Translations under genes and position numbers: made by a program
Notes under the pieces: generated by a model
What the model saw: only the letters and a program-made list of their open reading frames with translations
Told to the model about the DNA's origin: nothing
Databases searched by the model: none
In this document: positions 32,001-38,334 of the stretch, piece after piece
How the letters are laid out: each line of letters begins with the position of its first letter
Position numbering within the stretch: position 1 is the stretch's first letter
From: Rhizomys pruinosus
Taxonomy: Eukaryota > Chordata > Mammalia > Rodentia > Spalacidae
Length of the DNA: 64,000 nucleotides
Assembly: GCA_009823505.1 (NCBI GenBank)
Contig: VZQC01008059.1
Span: 2,584,815-2,648,814, forward strand
Direction of reading: 5' to 3'

Positions 32001-32085
32001 CCCGGGTCAGCTTCTCAAACTGGGCCTCTTGTTCCTTCACAGAGGCCAAGATGCTGGCGGTCGACTCCACCTCTGAGTCGTCCAT
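6173..32085 (-). CDS. CTNND1: p120-catenin (delta-1 catenin), 15 coding exons, 3' end outside the window
   Basis: An armadillo-repeat protein that binds the juxtamembrane segment of classical cadherins, stabilises them at adherens junctions, modulates Rho GTPases and binds the repressor Kaiso in the nucleus (family knowledge). Fifteen exons were joined by AG/GT junctions with matching phases. In order they are 31891-32085, 29136-29207, 26402-26554, 24488-25023, 18319-18782, 16272-16455, 13855-13972, 12550-12703, 12103-12120, 11613-11681, 9581-9708, 9333-9483, 8112-8304, 7659-7773 and 6173-6260. They encode residues 1-879 plus one base of codon 880. The layout is coiled coil (about 10-45), phosphorylation-rich regulatory region (about 90-350), armadillo repeats (about 358-820) and the start of the C-terminal tail. 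M1, M55, M102 and M324 are all present. No frameshift or stop occurs in any exon, so the gene looks intact. The remaining ~89 residues and the 3' UTR lie left of position 1. Numbering of the first coding exon as exon 3 follows the human gene as I recall it. Confidence 0.97.
6384..6920. mobile_element. Three B1-type copies
   Basis: Two reverse copies (6384-6530; truncated 6592-6710) and an old forward copy (about 6787-6920). Confidence 0.75.
7327..7640 (+). mobile_element. Two B1 SINEs head to tail (+)
   Basis: An older copy at 7327-7472, then a younger one with gccgggcatggtggcgc at 7473-7640. The A-rich end of the second lies 19 bp from the exon 16 donor, the closest SINE to a coding exon here. 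Confidence 0.88.
7659..7773 (-). CDS. CTNND1: CTNND1 exon 16, residues 812-850, last armadillo helix
   Basis: A 115-nt exon with acceptor cctcaatag and donor TTCCAG|GTACAA. It encodes [20 protein letters not shown] and then the basic segment [18 protein letters not shown] that closes the armadillo domain. It ends in phase 0. Confidence 0.95.
8112..8304 (-). CDS. CTNND1: CTNND1 exon 15, residues 748-812, armadillo repeat
   Basis: A 193-nt exon with acceptor ctgctgtag and donor TCAGG|GTGAGC. It encodes [20 protein letters not shown] and continues to [17 protein letters not shown]. Residue 767 is asparagine (QQNSNW) where I remember serine in human and mouse. Confidence 0.96.
8735..9050 (+). 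mobile_element. Two B1 SINEs head to tail (+) with CA tail
   Basis: Copies at 8735-8888 and 8889-9050, each ending in an acacaca tract. The shared tail suggests one inserted into the tail of the other. Confidence 0.88.
9333..9483 (-). CDS. CTNND1: CTNND1 exon 14, residues 698-748, armadillo repeat
   Basis: A 151-nt exon with acceptor cttcccag and donor ATTG|GTAAGG. It encodes [20 protein letters not shown] and then [18 protein letters not shown]. Residue 741 is serine (AVDSRN), where I remember alanine in human and mouse. The intron between this exon and exon 13 is only 97 bp. Confidence 0.95.
9581..9708 (-). CDS. CTNND1: CTNND1 exon 13, residues 655-697, armadillo repeat
   Basis: A 128-nt exon with acceptor tttggcag and donor GGACA|GTGAGT. 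It encodes [20 protein letters not shown] and then [13 protein letters not shown]. The 45-bp minisatellite at 9941-10299 lies 233 bp upstream of its acceptor in transcript direction. Confidence 0.95.
9941..10299. repeat. 45-bp minisatellite, 8 copies, built from a SINE end
   Basis: The unit begins cccaagggctgggt and ends atgccaccatgcccagctgat; seven copies are 45 bp and one is 44 bp. Words such as gccaccatgcccagct are the B1 left end in reverse, and the B1/B4-like sequence continues to the left of 9941. Because 45 is a multiple of three, all frames stay open and give spurious frames of up to 266 codons with 15-residue repeats. Confidence 0.95.
10790..11357 (-). mobile_element. B1-like, B3-like and B2 SINEs, all (-)
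   Basis: Old B1-like copy at about 10790-10905, B3-like copy at 10918-11110, and a B2 of the short subtype at 11127-11357 with a clean ctccagcccc end. Confidence 0.8.
11613..11681 (-). CDS. CTNND1: CTNND1 exon 12, residues 632-655, linker and second half of the NLS
   Basis: A 69-nt exon with acceptor ttctacag and donor CGAG|GTAAGT. It encodes [20 protein letters not shown] and ends PARG. GKKP is the second half of the basic motif that begins in exon 10. Confidence 0.94.
11930..12064 (-). promoter_or_regulatory. RBFOX-type UGCAUG/GCAUG motifs downstream of microexon C
   Basis: On the transcript strand TGCATG occurs at 12064-12059 (38 nt past the exon C donor) and again at 12006-12001 (96 nt past it). 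A GCATG core occurs at 11935-11931. Downstream UGCAUG is the established position for RBFOX-promoted exon inclusion in neurons and muscle. The sites are seen directly; use by RBFOX here is inference. Confidence 0.6.
12103..12120 (-). CDS. CTNND1: CTNND1 microexon C (exon 11), 18 nt, encodes DEWFSR
   Basis: An 18-nt in-frame cassette exon. Joined to the G left by exon 10, it reads D-E-W-F-S-R and leaves one G for the next codon. Its acceptor is a non-canonical-looking ctggaag and its donor is AGAG|GTGAGT. Skipping keeps the frame and restores the contiguous basic motif KKGKGKKP, while inclusion splits it. In other mammals exon C is the rare, mainly neural insertion of p120. It is far too short for ORF prediction and was found by the splice junctions. 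Confidence 0.92.
12317..12406. repeat. Imperfect CCA/CCG triplet tract in the intron between exon 10 and microexon C
   Basis: About 90 bp of ccaccn triplets, interrupted by att and ttt codon-sized units. On the transcript strand it is GGTGGN-rich, 145-230 nt past the exon 10 donor and about 200 nt before exon C. G-rich intronic tracts can bind hnRNP H/F or ESRP-type factors or fold into quadruplexes; no such use is shown here. The predicted His-rich or Gly-rich reading frames across it are not genes. Confidence 0.85.
12550..12703 (-). CDS. CTNND1: CTNND1 exon 10, residues 575-625, armadillo repeat and first half of the NLS
   Basis: A 154-nt exon with acceptor tccctag and donor AAAG|GTGAGT. 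It encodes [20 protein letters not shown] and then a divergent insert loop ([15 protein letters not shown]) before SCFGAKKGK. The terminal KKGK (622-625) is the first half of the basic nuclear localisation signal in the armadillo linker. The loop is the least conserved part of the armadillo domain between mammals as I recall them. Confidence 0.94.
12985..13350. mobile_element. Inverted B1 pair with CA microsatellite
   Basis: Forward B1 (12985-13115), (CA)n at 13115-13161, reverse B1 (13190-13350). Confidence 0.88.
13400..13722 (+). mobile_element. Degenerate tRNA-type SINE ending in a CA microsatellite
   Basis: ggtttggatctcagcaccc is a weak B-box region; (CA)n occupies about 13677-13721, 133 bp downstream of the exon 9 donor. 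Confidence 0.55.
13855..13972 (-). CDS. CTNND1: CTNND1 exon 9, residues 535-574, armadillo repeat
   Basis: A 118-nt exon with acceptor cccttcag and donor CAAG|GTAAGT. It encodes [16 protein letters not shown] through QKDSDSK and ends in phase 0. Confidence 0.95.
14180..14868 (+). mobile_element. B1 with AAAT tail, then two B2 SINEs (+)
   Basis: B1 at 14180-14372 with (AAAT)n from about 14320; short-subtype B2 at 14382-14600; long-subtype B2 at 14625-14868. Confidence 0.88.
15013..15850. mobile_element. ID-like, B1, ID-like copies and a TG microsatellite
   Basis: ID-like at 15013-15105, B1 (+) at 15313-15436, ID-like at 15576-15660, (TG)n at about 15753-15789, followed by a reverse ID-like fragment. 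Confidence 0.7.
15862..16110 (+). mobile_element. B2 SINE (+), long subtype
   Basis: Its tail lies about 150 bp downstream of the exon 8 donor. The internal duplication is shortened here (ccagaactccagttcc). Confidence 0.9.
16272..16455 (-). CDS. CTNND1: CTNND1 exon 8, residues 474-535, armadillo repeat
   Basis: A 184-nt exon with acceptor ctgccag and donor CTTAG|GTAAGT. It encodes [20 protein letters not shown] through NTAGCLR, including the TLWNLSSHD helix typical of the delta-catenin subfamily. Phase is 1 in and 2 out, matching both neighbours. Confidence 0.96.
16642..17057. mobile_element. B1 (+) and old B3-like SINE (-)
   Basis: B1 at 16642-16808 with a G-run insertion (gggggaggggggg). 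The reverse B3-like copy ends ctgctgagccatgtc. Confidence 0.75.
17513..17792 (+). mobile_element. B2 SINE (+), long subtype, AAAT tail
   Basis: The tail extends as (AAAT)n for about 60 bp (17731-17792). Confidence 0.9.
18045..18150 (+). mobile_element. Deleted B1 (+)
   Basis: Only about 100 bp; the middle of the B1 is missing. Confidence 0.6.
18319..18782 (-). CDS. CTNND1: CTNND1 exon 7, residues 320-474, start codon M324 and first armadillo repeats
   Basis: A 464-nt exon with acceptor tttatag and donor ACTG|GTAAGT. It starts inside the split Arg319 codon and reads [17 protein letters not shown], with M324 (isoform 4 start). The first armadillo repeats follow, with the signatures [22 protein letters not shown] and [12 protein letters not shown]. 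This region forms much of the cadherin-binding groove in the known structure. Confidence 0.97.
19010..19645 (-). mobile_element. B1 fragment, B2, B1 and B4-like SINE cluster (-)
   Basis: The end of a B1 (gtgtgccaccacacctggct) at 19022-19045 precedes a short-subtype B2 (19051-19258), then a B1 (19263-19400) and a B1/ID fusion of B4 type (19410-19645). Confidence 0.75.
19890..20035 (+). mobile_element. Old B1/B4-like copy (+)
   Basis: Diverged; gcaggatcaccataagtttga and gcaagttccaagccag are recognisable. Confidence 0.55.
20040..20725. other. Unique intron sequence
   Basis: Part of the 5.7-kb intron between exons 7 and 6. No exon or repeat recognised. Confidence 0.5.
20730..21102 (+). mobile_element. 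Two B1 SINEs (+)
   Basis: A young copy at 20730-20892 (cgccgggcgtggtggcgc, several intact CpGs) and a more diverged copy at 20947-21102. Confidence 0.9.
21110..22255. other. 1.1-kb unique intron stretch
   Basis: No SINE. The overlapping small frames at 21472-21805 lack domains and splice support. Confidence 0.5.
22262..22690 (+). mobile_element. Three B1-type copies (+), two degenerate
   Basis: 22262-22345 (partial), 22380-22512 (clear, with an AAAAT tail), 22590-22690 (partial). Confidence 0.7.
22845..23162 (+). mobile_element. B2 head interrupted by a B1 (+)
   Basis: The B2 stops at acccacatgacggctaaa and a B1 follows directly. After the B1 tail there is a GA-rich spacer and a further B1-like tail, not the B2 remainder. 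Confidence 0.75.
23327..23825. mobile_element. B2 (+), short subtype, and old B2-like SINE (-)
   Basis: The forward copy (23327-23560) is nearly consensus. The reverse copy (23610-23825) ends ccgtctctccagaccc. Confidence 0.85.
23888..23941. repeat. Perfect 27-bp tandem duplication
   Basis: Two adjacent copies of a unit starting gagtgtgggaacatcccgag and ending gcctcag, with no mismatch. Confidence 0.95.
24165..24305 (+). mobile_element. Old B1/B4-like copy (+)
   Basis: ggtacggtggcacacacatgta and gactatctcaaaaaa are recognisable. Confidence 0.6.
24488..25023 (-). CDS. CTNND1: CTNND1 exon 6, regulatory region, residues 141-319
   Basis: The largest exon, at 536 nt (phase 0 in, 2 out), with acceptor aactgaag and donor CTCAG|GTAGGC. 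It opens [12 protein letters not shown] and ends DPRRRLR, and encodes the tyrosine-rich regulatory segment. Counting from M1 puts tyrosines at 228, 257, 280, 291, 296 and 302, serines at 252, 268 and 288, and a threonine at 310. These are the positions of known Src-family and serine/threonine kinase sites, so the phosphorylation map is conserved. Residue 225 is glycine (PGGGDNYG) where I remember serine in human. Confidence 0.96.
25098..25303 (-). mobile_element. B2 SINE (-), short subtype
   Basis: Lies about 75 bp upstream of the exon 6 acceptor in transcript direction. It is flanked by a repeat of aattccataccattct (about 25079-25094 and 25305-25320), its target-site duplication. Confidence 0.9.
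25685..26052 (-). pseudogene. Chimeric retrocopy: U6 snRNA fused to an unidentified cDNA with poly(A)
   Basis: Read on the minus strand, the insert begins with 107 nt of U6, continues with about 249 nt of unrelated sequence (25945-25697) and ends in 12 A (25696-25685). The 13-bp direct repeat GCTAATAACTGTC borders it at 25672-25684 and 26053-26065; it may extend to 15 bp because of the poly(A). The empty site reads TT|AAGAC on the element strand, matching the L1 endonuclease preference. Known U6-mRNA and U6-L1 chimeras arise by template switching during L1 reverse transcription, and this fits that pattern. I do not recognise the 3' partner, and no AATAAA precedes its poly(A). Confidence 0.85.
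25946..26052 (-). ncRNA. U6 snRNA sequence, full length, 5' part of the chimeric retrocopy
   Basis: The minus strand runs from GTGCTCGCTTCGG to CCATATTTTT, 107 nt. I found no difference from the mammalian U6 sequence I know, including the ACAGAGA box. Upstream is B2 sequence, with no proximal sequence element or TATA box at the usual spacing, so this is most likely a transcriptionally dead copy. The exact identity suggests a recent insertion. Confidence 0.9.
26402..26554 (-). CDS. CTNND1: CTNND1 exon 5, residues 90-140, with start codon M102
   Basis: A 153-nt, phase 0-0 exon with acceptor ccttatag and donor ACA|GTAAGC. It encodes 51 residues beginning [13 protein letters not shown]. The methionine falls at 102, the start of p120 isoform 3. 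Y96 and Y112, known phosphotyrosines in the family, are present. The segment ETSDDGTT differs from the human sequence I remember (ETTDDGTT). Confidence 0.95.
26935..27103 (-). mobile_element. B1 SINE (-) with clear target-site duplication
   Basis: AAGACTCAGTTTT flanks it on both sides (about 26924-26936 and 27106-27118). Confidence 0.9.
27140..27356 (+). mobile_element. LTR-like U3-R segment, antisense to CTNND1
   Basis: A compact pol II promoter arrangement: GC box (ccccgcccc, 27170-27178), CCAAT in reverse (gattggct), CRE (tgacgtca, about 27277-27284), TATA box (tttataaaagcc, about 27290-27301), then a poly(A) signal (caataaact) about 25 bp on. TATA box and AATAAA this close together are typical of a short-R retroviral LTR (ERVK-like). 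No primer-binding site or gag/pol frame follows, so it would be a solo or fragmentary LTR. Exact ends are unclear. Confidence 0.45.
27357..27770 (+). other. Unassigned low-copy segment next to the LTR-like block
   Basis: It holds a 52-codon open frame, 27567-27725 ([20 protein letters not shown] at its start), which ends at TAG. A donor-like CAGGTACTG lies at codon 45-47. I do not recognise the peptide. It could be an LTR-element leader, a decayed retrocopy exon or chance. Confidence 0.25.
27835..28760 (-). mobile_element. Cluster of reverse SINEs: B1, B1, B2 fragment, ID, B1-like copies
   Basis: B1 at 27835-28000 and 28005-28175, 5' part of a B2 at 28177-28277, ID-like at 28285-28360, then diverged B1-like copies to 28760. 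Confidence 0.8.
28801..28894. repeat. 47-bp tandem duplication
   Basis: Two copies beginning tcttcagatactaccta, with two differences (g/c and c/t). Confidence 0.92.
29136..29207 (-). CDS. CTNND1: CTNND1 exon 4, residues 66-89
   Basis: A 72-nt, phase 0-0 exon with acceptor tttcag and donor CAG|GTAATA. It encodes 24 residues from [12 protein letters not shown] to LNGPQ. Because it is a multiple of three, skipping it would keep the frame. Confidence 0.95.
29210..29825. other. Unique intron sequence 5' of exon 4
   Basis: Nothing beyond the exon 4 acceptor and a 16-A run at 29761-29776. Confidence 0.5.
29830..30325 (+). mobile_element. B2 SINE (+) with a B1 inserted in its tRNA head, plus a B1 tail fragment
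   Basis: The B2 head runs to gcgctgacagctcttgct. A full B1 (29895-30050) follows, and then gcgctgactgctcttgcaga resumes the B2. The near-repeat of about 18 bp is the likely target-site duplication, with one mismatch. A B1 3' fragment follows at 30238-30310. Confidence 0.85.
30797..31045 (+). mobile_element. Old B1/B4-like copy and ID-like heads (+)
   Basis: tgcccagtggcaaagtacttgcct is an ID-type A-box region. Diverged. Confidence 0.6.
31050..31840. other. Unique sequence downstream of the ATG exon
   Basis: No SINE and no exon seen. Confidence 0.5.
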
Positions 32086-32182
32086 GAAGGTAAGGGGAGG
32101 AGCCGCCGCAGAGCAGGGTAAAAAGGAAGGTGGACCACAGAGGGAGCAGAAGGAGGGAGGAGGCCCCCTCACTTCACACTAT
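31891..32182 (-). CDS. CTNND1: CTNND1 first coding exon (exon 3), with part of the 5' UTR
   Basis: Coding starts at 32085 (MDDSEVES) and ends at 31891 with a CAG|GTAACC donor, giving exactly 65 codons (phase 0). It encodes the acidic N-terminus and the charged, heptad-like coiled coil ([18 protein letters not shown]). The second start codon, M55, lies in the motif NPLMANG. Upstream of the ATG, a pyrimidine-rich run ending in gatag gives a likely acceptor, placing the exon start at about 32182 with ~97 nt of 5' UTR. A second AG four bases downstream could serve instead. In other mammals, skipping of the exons carrying M1 produces the shorter epithelial isoform 3. Confidence 0.95.
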
Positions 32183-32189
32183 CTATCGG

Positions 32190-32855
32190 GAAAGGGTAAG
32201 AGAGGAGAGAAAAGATCACAGGTCAGAGGAGACAGATGCACTGTTAATTCCCAGAGCCAAAGACACCCTCTGTGTTTTCACTGCAGTGTAGAAAGCAAGC
32301 GGCCACCACAACCAAGCTCGGGAGCCCATCACCAATGCCTGCTCTAGCAGGGTCCTTTCCTACTGCCCTCTCCAGTACTAGTCCCAGCTTGATCTAACCC
32401 CTCTGCACCACTGACAGGACAGGGACAGTCTGGCTAACTGCTGCACTCATGACCAGCAATCCAAATTAGGTTCTCTCCCGTGAAAATTTGCTGGCATCAG
32501 TTTAGCAAAAGTTTTAACTCCACAGTCTAACACTGTCCTGAAGGACAGACCACCCAGAGCTCATGGAACAGTGTACATTTTACTTAACCTTCCCAAAACC
32601 TAAACAGTATAAATGCAGCAGTAGTGGAAAACTATACTAAATTAATATGCCAAATTAAAATTCCAGTTAAGAAATAGATAAATTAAAAAAACTTCCTGTC
32701 ATCAAAGTTGGAAGACAAAATTAAGGCCTTCATGTTTCATGCATTGCTGAAGAAGTCTATCTTCCAAAACTATACTACAAAACTGAGGGCAAAATGTGTG
32801 CATTAATTTAAATAACAGAGTAACAAAACCAAAAATACTGTGTAAAAAGGCTTTA
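32190..32855. other. Unique sequence upstream of the ATG exon
   Basis: SINE-free. It includes the pyrimidine tract of the exon 3 acceptor. Confidence 0.5.
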
Positions 32856-32861
32856 TCCCAA

Positions 32862-33060
32862 GCTGTCTTTGGCACAGACCTGTAATCTCACCAATTTAGG
32901 AGGCAGGATTACAACTTCAAGGCCTGAGTATGCTAGAGGTTCAAGGCCAGCTTGGGTAACTTAGCAAGACCCAGTCTCAAAAAAGGTTTTTGAAAGAGCT
33001 CAGTGGTAGAGTGCTTGCCTAGCAATATTCAATCCACAGTAATGCAAAAAAAAAAAAAAA
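32862..33060 (+). mobile_element. B4-type SINE (B1-like plus ID-like) (+)
   Basis: B1-like half up to cagtctcaaaaaagg, then gagctcagtggtagagtgcttgcctagca. Confidence 0.75.
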
Positions 33061-33529
33061 AAAAGGTGGTTATACAGAAATGAAGGGTTCCTTCATAGCC
33101 TATATAAACAGCCAATTGTCTACTAAATACTTCAAGGGCTTTTTCTCTCTTATGAGACTCTATGGCCGATCCAAAATGTACACCACAGAAAGGCTGAGAA
33201 ATAAATCTTCTCTCTTACTCCCCGCCCCCTCACCAGCCTCTGAAGGAAAAGAAGGCACCTAAAACAATATGTAGTTCTCAATAAATACATACTCCATACA
33301 CACCTGTTAAAGAAGGGTTGGAATTGATTGGATTAGCACAGAGAACAGCCCAGTGTAGATTCAAAAATACCATGGAAGAAGCATCCCAGCCACCACAGCA
33401 AGGAGGAAGTAGGAAGGAAAGAGCTGCAGGAATAGAGGAAAAATGAAAATGAGAGGAAAATAAAATATACCCAGTTACAAACCCAAGAGCAACATGGGGG
33501 AGGGCTATGTTAGAAATGGAAGGGAGTCA

Positions 33530-33554
<25 letters not shown>

Positions 33555-33561
<7 letters not shown>

Positions 33562-33705
33562 GATCTCTTTGAGACAGCATCTCCCTGTATCCCCAGCCGG
33601 CCTGGAATTCACTATGTAGACCAGGTGGGCTTTGAACTCAGAGATCTGCTTGCCTCTGTCTCAAGTGCTGGGATTAAAGGCCAGCACCACCATGCCCAGC
33701 TCTAA
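33555..33705 (-). mobile_element. B1 SINE (-)
   Basis: Starts after a TTTTC-rich tract and ends caccatgcccagct. Confidence 0.85.
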
Positions 33706-34384
33706 AGGGAGTAATTTAAAAAAACAATTTGAAATTGCCTAATGTGACAGATGCCCTTTAAACTATGCTGTGTTCAGATACCTGGGCCTTGGGTATATGT
33801 TTAATTAAAACATGGATTCTACTGTTATGCCAGAGTTCCTCTATAATTCTATACAGAACCAGAACAGGCTAAAATATGGATAAAAACCCCACACATCATC
33901 TGCTCTGGGCAACCAAATTGGGGGAAGACGACGACTTTTTCTATTGGAATGCCCTTCCCCCTCCTTCCCACCCTTAAGGCAGAAACCTCAAAGCCTAGTC
34001 CAAGCATGCCCACAAAGACACTGAGAAACCAAAGCAAGAGTCACGGTTGGGAAGACATGTGGGGACTAGCCTAGGCTGAGCCTTTTGCTTTGGTTCTCTT
34101 TCCCACGCTCCCCACAGCCCCACCAAGCACAAAAGCTTGGGCCTGTTTGCCTTAATATGTATCCAGCATTCTGTAAGCAAAAGTACTAAGAGGAAATTGA
34201 TAAACAGGTGCCCAGTAAACTCCTGAATTAATTCAGTCCCTAAATCCAAGAACACGCTGAACCTCCTTAAATCCCTCCAACCCAACCTGAGACTCACTTT
34301 GTTCATACTCCCACCCTACACTCCAAGGCCACTCAAAGGTCCTTCTTTAATAAGTTTTGTTTTGGTTTGGTTTTGGTTTTGGTG

Positions 34385-34520
34385 AGTGACTGGGTCTCAT
34401 GATGTAGCCCAGGCTGGTCTCAAACACTCTACATAGCTGAAGTTGGCCTTGAATTCCTGAGACTTCTGCCTCCACCTCCCAAGAGCTAGATTACTAGAGT
34501 TCACCACTCCTGGCTTGTTT
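34385..34520 (-). mobile_element. Old B1 (-)
   Basis: Diverged copy (gatgtagcccaggctggtctc) ending caccactcctggc. Confidence 0.7.
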
Positions 34521-34941
34521 TAATTGCTCCCTTTTCATCTCTTTCTTCATTTTGAACACTTGCCCTTATCCACTATGTACAGTGACCTATGAACCTTCCA
34601 CATCAAGAGGACTTGGCTTAAGAGGATTCTTCCAGTTGCTGATTTTTTTTTTTTTAAAAAAAACAAGGCCTGCACTGCAGTTACCACTGTGGCAGCCTCC
34701 GCCCTACAATCTTCTTGCTAATAAAAGCCCAAACTACCATTACTATGGAGCACACAGAAACAGCACTCCCTGCTGCTGAGAGAACTGCTTGTAATCATGC
34801 CATAAATGGTCACTTTTTGCCCCAAACACCTTAATTTGATAAAGGGGGTTAGAAAGAAAATACTCAGAGACCAAGATCGGAAAGTAAGGTTTCTGGAGAA
34901 ACTGATTTTCCCCATCATCCTGGCATTAAAAAGCTGACCAA

Positions 34942-35172
34942 GGGGCTGGAGAGATGACCTGGCGGTTAAGAGTGCCGACTGCTCTTGCAGAGGACCCGGG
35001 TTCGATCCCCAGCACCCACATGGTGGCTGAGAACCGTCTTTGGCTCCAGTTCCAGGGGAATCCGACGCCCTCTTCTGACCTCCGAGGCATTGCACGACAC
35101 GGGTGCACCAACCTACATGCAGACAGTACATTCATACACATATGAAAATAAAAAATTAAAAAAAAAAAAAAA
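34942..35172 (+). mobile_element. B2 SINE (+), short subtype
   Basis: Flanked by aaaagctgacca (34929-34940 and about 35171-35182), a clear target-site duplication. Confidence 0.92.
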
Positions 35173-35179
35173 AGCTGAC

Positions 35180-36455
35180 CAGACAGCTCTTATTTGGAAA
35201 CAAGGACAGTTATGCTTAAGTACAGAGAGAGATTGGATTCCTAGGCCTAAACTCATGGGCATATTTTCTCCTTGAAAGAGAGCAGAAACAGAAGCTGTGA
35301 GACAGGATACAGCTCATAAGCCCATTCCCAGTCCTGGCTCTGCCACTAGCCAGCAGGGCTTGTTCTCATCTGCATGATGCCAACAACATCAGCCAGTCTA
35401 ACCCAGTTGCTGTGAAGGCTGAGTGAGACAATACATACTATACAAATGTGAGGTATTAAGTTATTTCAAGAGTTAGTTTCAATCTTCCAATTACTTCATT
35501 GTAATGTCTCAGCCCCAAACTATTCTGTGAAGTAGTAGATGAAATTAACTGGATCAAGACCAGAACTGGGTTCTAAAGAGTGGATGAGCTGGTTTCTCTA
35601 CTCCAACTATTTACTAGGAGGTCCCACCTAGCCCAGTGTTTCTGGGACAGAGAGTACTTCTCTAGTGCCTGACACTCACTGTAGCATCACAATTCTTTTA
35701 CACTAAGTTCTTAATTTCCTATTCGGGGCTTGACCAGTTGTTACCACAGACAACAGGAACATAAAAAACTAACTTCTGGGAGTTTTACATGTATTATCCT
35801 TACAACCATTACAACCATAAGGGAGTAGGTTTTATTGCAAATGAGAAAACAGATTCAACAATGAGAAAGTTAACTAAGATCCTATCATTAATAGCAAATT
35901 TAGAATTTGAACCCAAGCCTATGATATTTCCAAAGCCTACATTTTCTTTCTATATCATGCTGTCCAAATACAAGTACAGTATACAGTAAATGGTCCAAAC
36001 AGGGCAGAGTGGCAAATGTCTATAATCCAAACATTTATGGGGCATGGTCCAAGGCCTTCCACCCATAACCTTTGAGAGTCTTCTTCCTAACCATTATAGG
36101 AAGGGAAAACTTATCCATGTCAACAAAAACACAGAAGAAAAGGGGAAAGGGGGAAAAGAAAGGAAATGAATGGAGAAGATAACACTCTGACTAGCTCTAG
36201 TGGAACGTCTCGTAACTCACACACTTGGTAAAGCTTCTCCATGCCATACACACCATAAAAAGATCACACTACAAGAGTCTGAAAACCATTAACTGACTTA
36301 GGCAGATAGAAAAGTCTTATAAGTCTGGTCCACACCTTTCCAGGCTTGCCACTGATGTCAAATAAAGTACTCTTGCTTTCACTAAAAAAAGATCATCAAG
36401 GGGGGTGTTTAACCTTGTTATTCTCCTAAGACTATGTTTTCTGAGAACAGCTGGT
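35180..36455. other. 1.3-kb unique intron stretch
   Basis: SINE-free. Contains no splice-supported exon that I can see. Confidence 0.5.
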
Positions 36456-36462
36456 TTTTTTT

Positions 36463-37050
36463 TTTTTTAATTTTATTTATTTTTTTGTATGTGTATGAAT
36501 GTACTGTCTGCATGTAGGTTTGTGCACCCGTGTCGTGCAATGCCGCGGAGGTCAGAAGAGGGTCTCGGATTCCCCTGGAACTGGAGTTCTCCTGGAATTG
36601 GAGTTACAGACGGTTCTCGGCCGCCATGTGGGTGCTGGGGATCGAACCCGGGTCCTCTGCAAGAGCAGTCGGTGCTCTTAACCGCTAGGCTATCTCTCCA
36701 GCCCCAAGAACAGCTGGTTTTACTCTTAATAACCCATAAGTCTTTACTGGATCCCAACCACAGTGGCAGACCTTCCACCTACTACCCAGAGTCTACAGCT
36801 TACTCATCCAAGCAGTGATTTAAACTCAGTCTTTTTTTTTTTTTAATCGTATGTGTATGAATGTACTGTCTGCATGTAGGTCTGTGCACCGTGTCGTGCA
36901 ATGCCACGGAGGTCAGAAGAGGGTGACAAATTCCCCTGAAACTAGAGCTAAAGACGGTTTTCAGCCGCCATGTGGGTGCTGGGGATTGAACCCGGGTCCT
37001 CTATAAGAGCAGTCGGCACTCTTAACCGCTAGGCCATCTCTCCAACCCCC
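36463..37050 (-). mobile_element. Two B2 SINEs (-)
   Basis: The first (36463-36706) is the long subtype, flanked by agaacagctggtttt on both sides. The second (36832-37050) is the short subtype. Confidence 0.9.
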
Positions 37051-37219
37051 TAAAGTCAGTCTCTCTTATCTGAACTCCAAAATAAGTTAAATTGAGTCAA
37101 ATGTCCAGACGAACCAAAGAATTAGACAGTGAAAACCAAACAGTAGGGCAATAACCCAATTACCAATAGGACAGTTCTTGGAATGATTTGCTCTACTGCA
37201 AACTGGCTACAGAAATCTG

Positions 37220-37349
37220 ACTTGGTGGCTGGTGAGATGGCTCAGTGGGTAAAAGCACTTGCTGCCAAGCCTAATGACCTAAGTTTGATTAACAGGACCA
37301 AATGTGGGAAGAGAAAGAACCTACACCTAGAAGTTGTCTTCTGTCCCCC

Positions 37350-37394
<45 letters not shown>

Positions 37395-37560
37395 GGTACT
37401 CATGCCCCGTACACATACACAAAGAAATAGATAAATTAGCTGGGTGTGGTAGCACAACCCTTTGATCTCAACACTTGGGAGGCTGAGAGAGGCAGGTGGA
37501 TCTCTGTGAGTTCAAAGCTAGCCTGGACTACAGAGCAAATCCAGGCCAGGGAGATAAATA
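37220..37560 (+). mobile_element. tRNA-type SINE with CA microsatellite, then B1 (+)
   Basis: (CA)n at 37352-37392. The B1 at 37437-37560 lacks its right end. Confidence 0.75.
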
Positions 37561-37668
37561 AAATAGCACCGAACACTTCAGAACTGGACAGCATAACTTT
37601 CAAAGCCAGAAAGGGTGTCCCCAAAGTACAAGAGTGCAGCATTCCTGTCTAACTACAAAGGCACATAC

Positions 37669-37890
37669 AGGCTGGAGAGATGGCCAAGCGGTTAAGAGTG
37701 CTGACTGTTCTTGCAGAGGACCCGGGTTCAATCCCCAGCACCCACACGGCAGCTGAGAACTGTCTTTAACTCCAGGTCCAGGGGAATCTGACACCCTCTT
37801 CTGACCTCCGCGGCATTGCACAACATGGGTGCACAGACCTACATGCAGGCAGTATACTCATACACATTAAAAAAATTAATTAATTTAAAA
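37669..37890 (+). mobile_element. B2 SINE (+), short subtype
   Basis: Flanked by caaaggcacatacag (37656-37670 and about 37915-37929). Confidence 0.9.
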
Positions 37891-38117
37891 AGTATCTTGT
37901 TTAAAAAAAAACAACAAAGGCACATACAGAATTACCATTTTGTTTCTTCTAAATCTCAAATAAATATATTTTGACAACAGCTTTTCTCAGGCTCCATGTT
38001 AGGAAGAGTGTTTGTAGCAAAGTCTAAAGTTTCAGCACCTGAACCCACCCTCACTGAACATCCACCTTCTGAAACTCATTCTAGTATTTCTCACTTGACT
38101 GCTAAAATTAATTTCTT

Positions 38118-38280
38118 TTTTTTTTTTATTTTTTGGTCTTTTTGAGACAGGGTCTCCCTGGAGCCCCAGCTGTCCTGGAATTCGCTCTGTAGAGCAGGCT
38201 GGCCTTGAACTCACAGAGATCTGCCTGCCTCTGCCTCCCAAATGCTAGGATTAAAGGCATGCGCCACCATGCCCGGCTTA
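38118..38280 (-). mobile_element. B1 SINE (-)
   Basis: Full length; ends gcgccaccatgcccggct. Confidence 0.9.
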
Positions 38281-38334
38281 TCTGTACTAACCAAGTCCCT
38301 GGACCTGACCTGTAGCAGATCTTGAGAGAAGTGG

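Noticed and set aside
31894..32347. 147-codon plus-strand frame over the ATG exon
   Set aside because: Antisense shadow of CTNND1 exon 3 and its leader, without independent support.
36489..36818. Recurring frames of [10 protein letters not shown] and [10 protein letters not shown] type across the window
   Set aside because: These are translations of reverse B2 SINEs and recur at every such copy.
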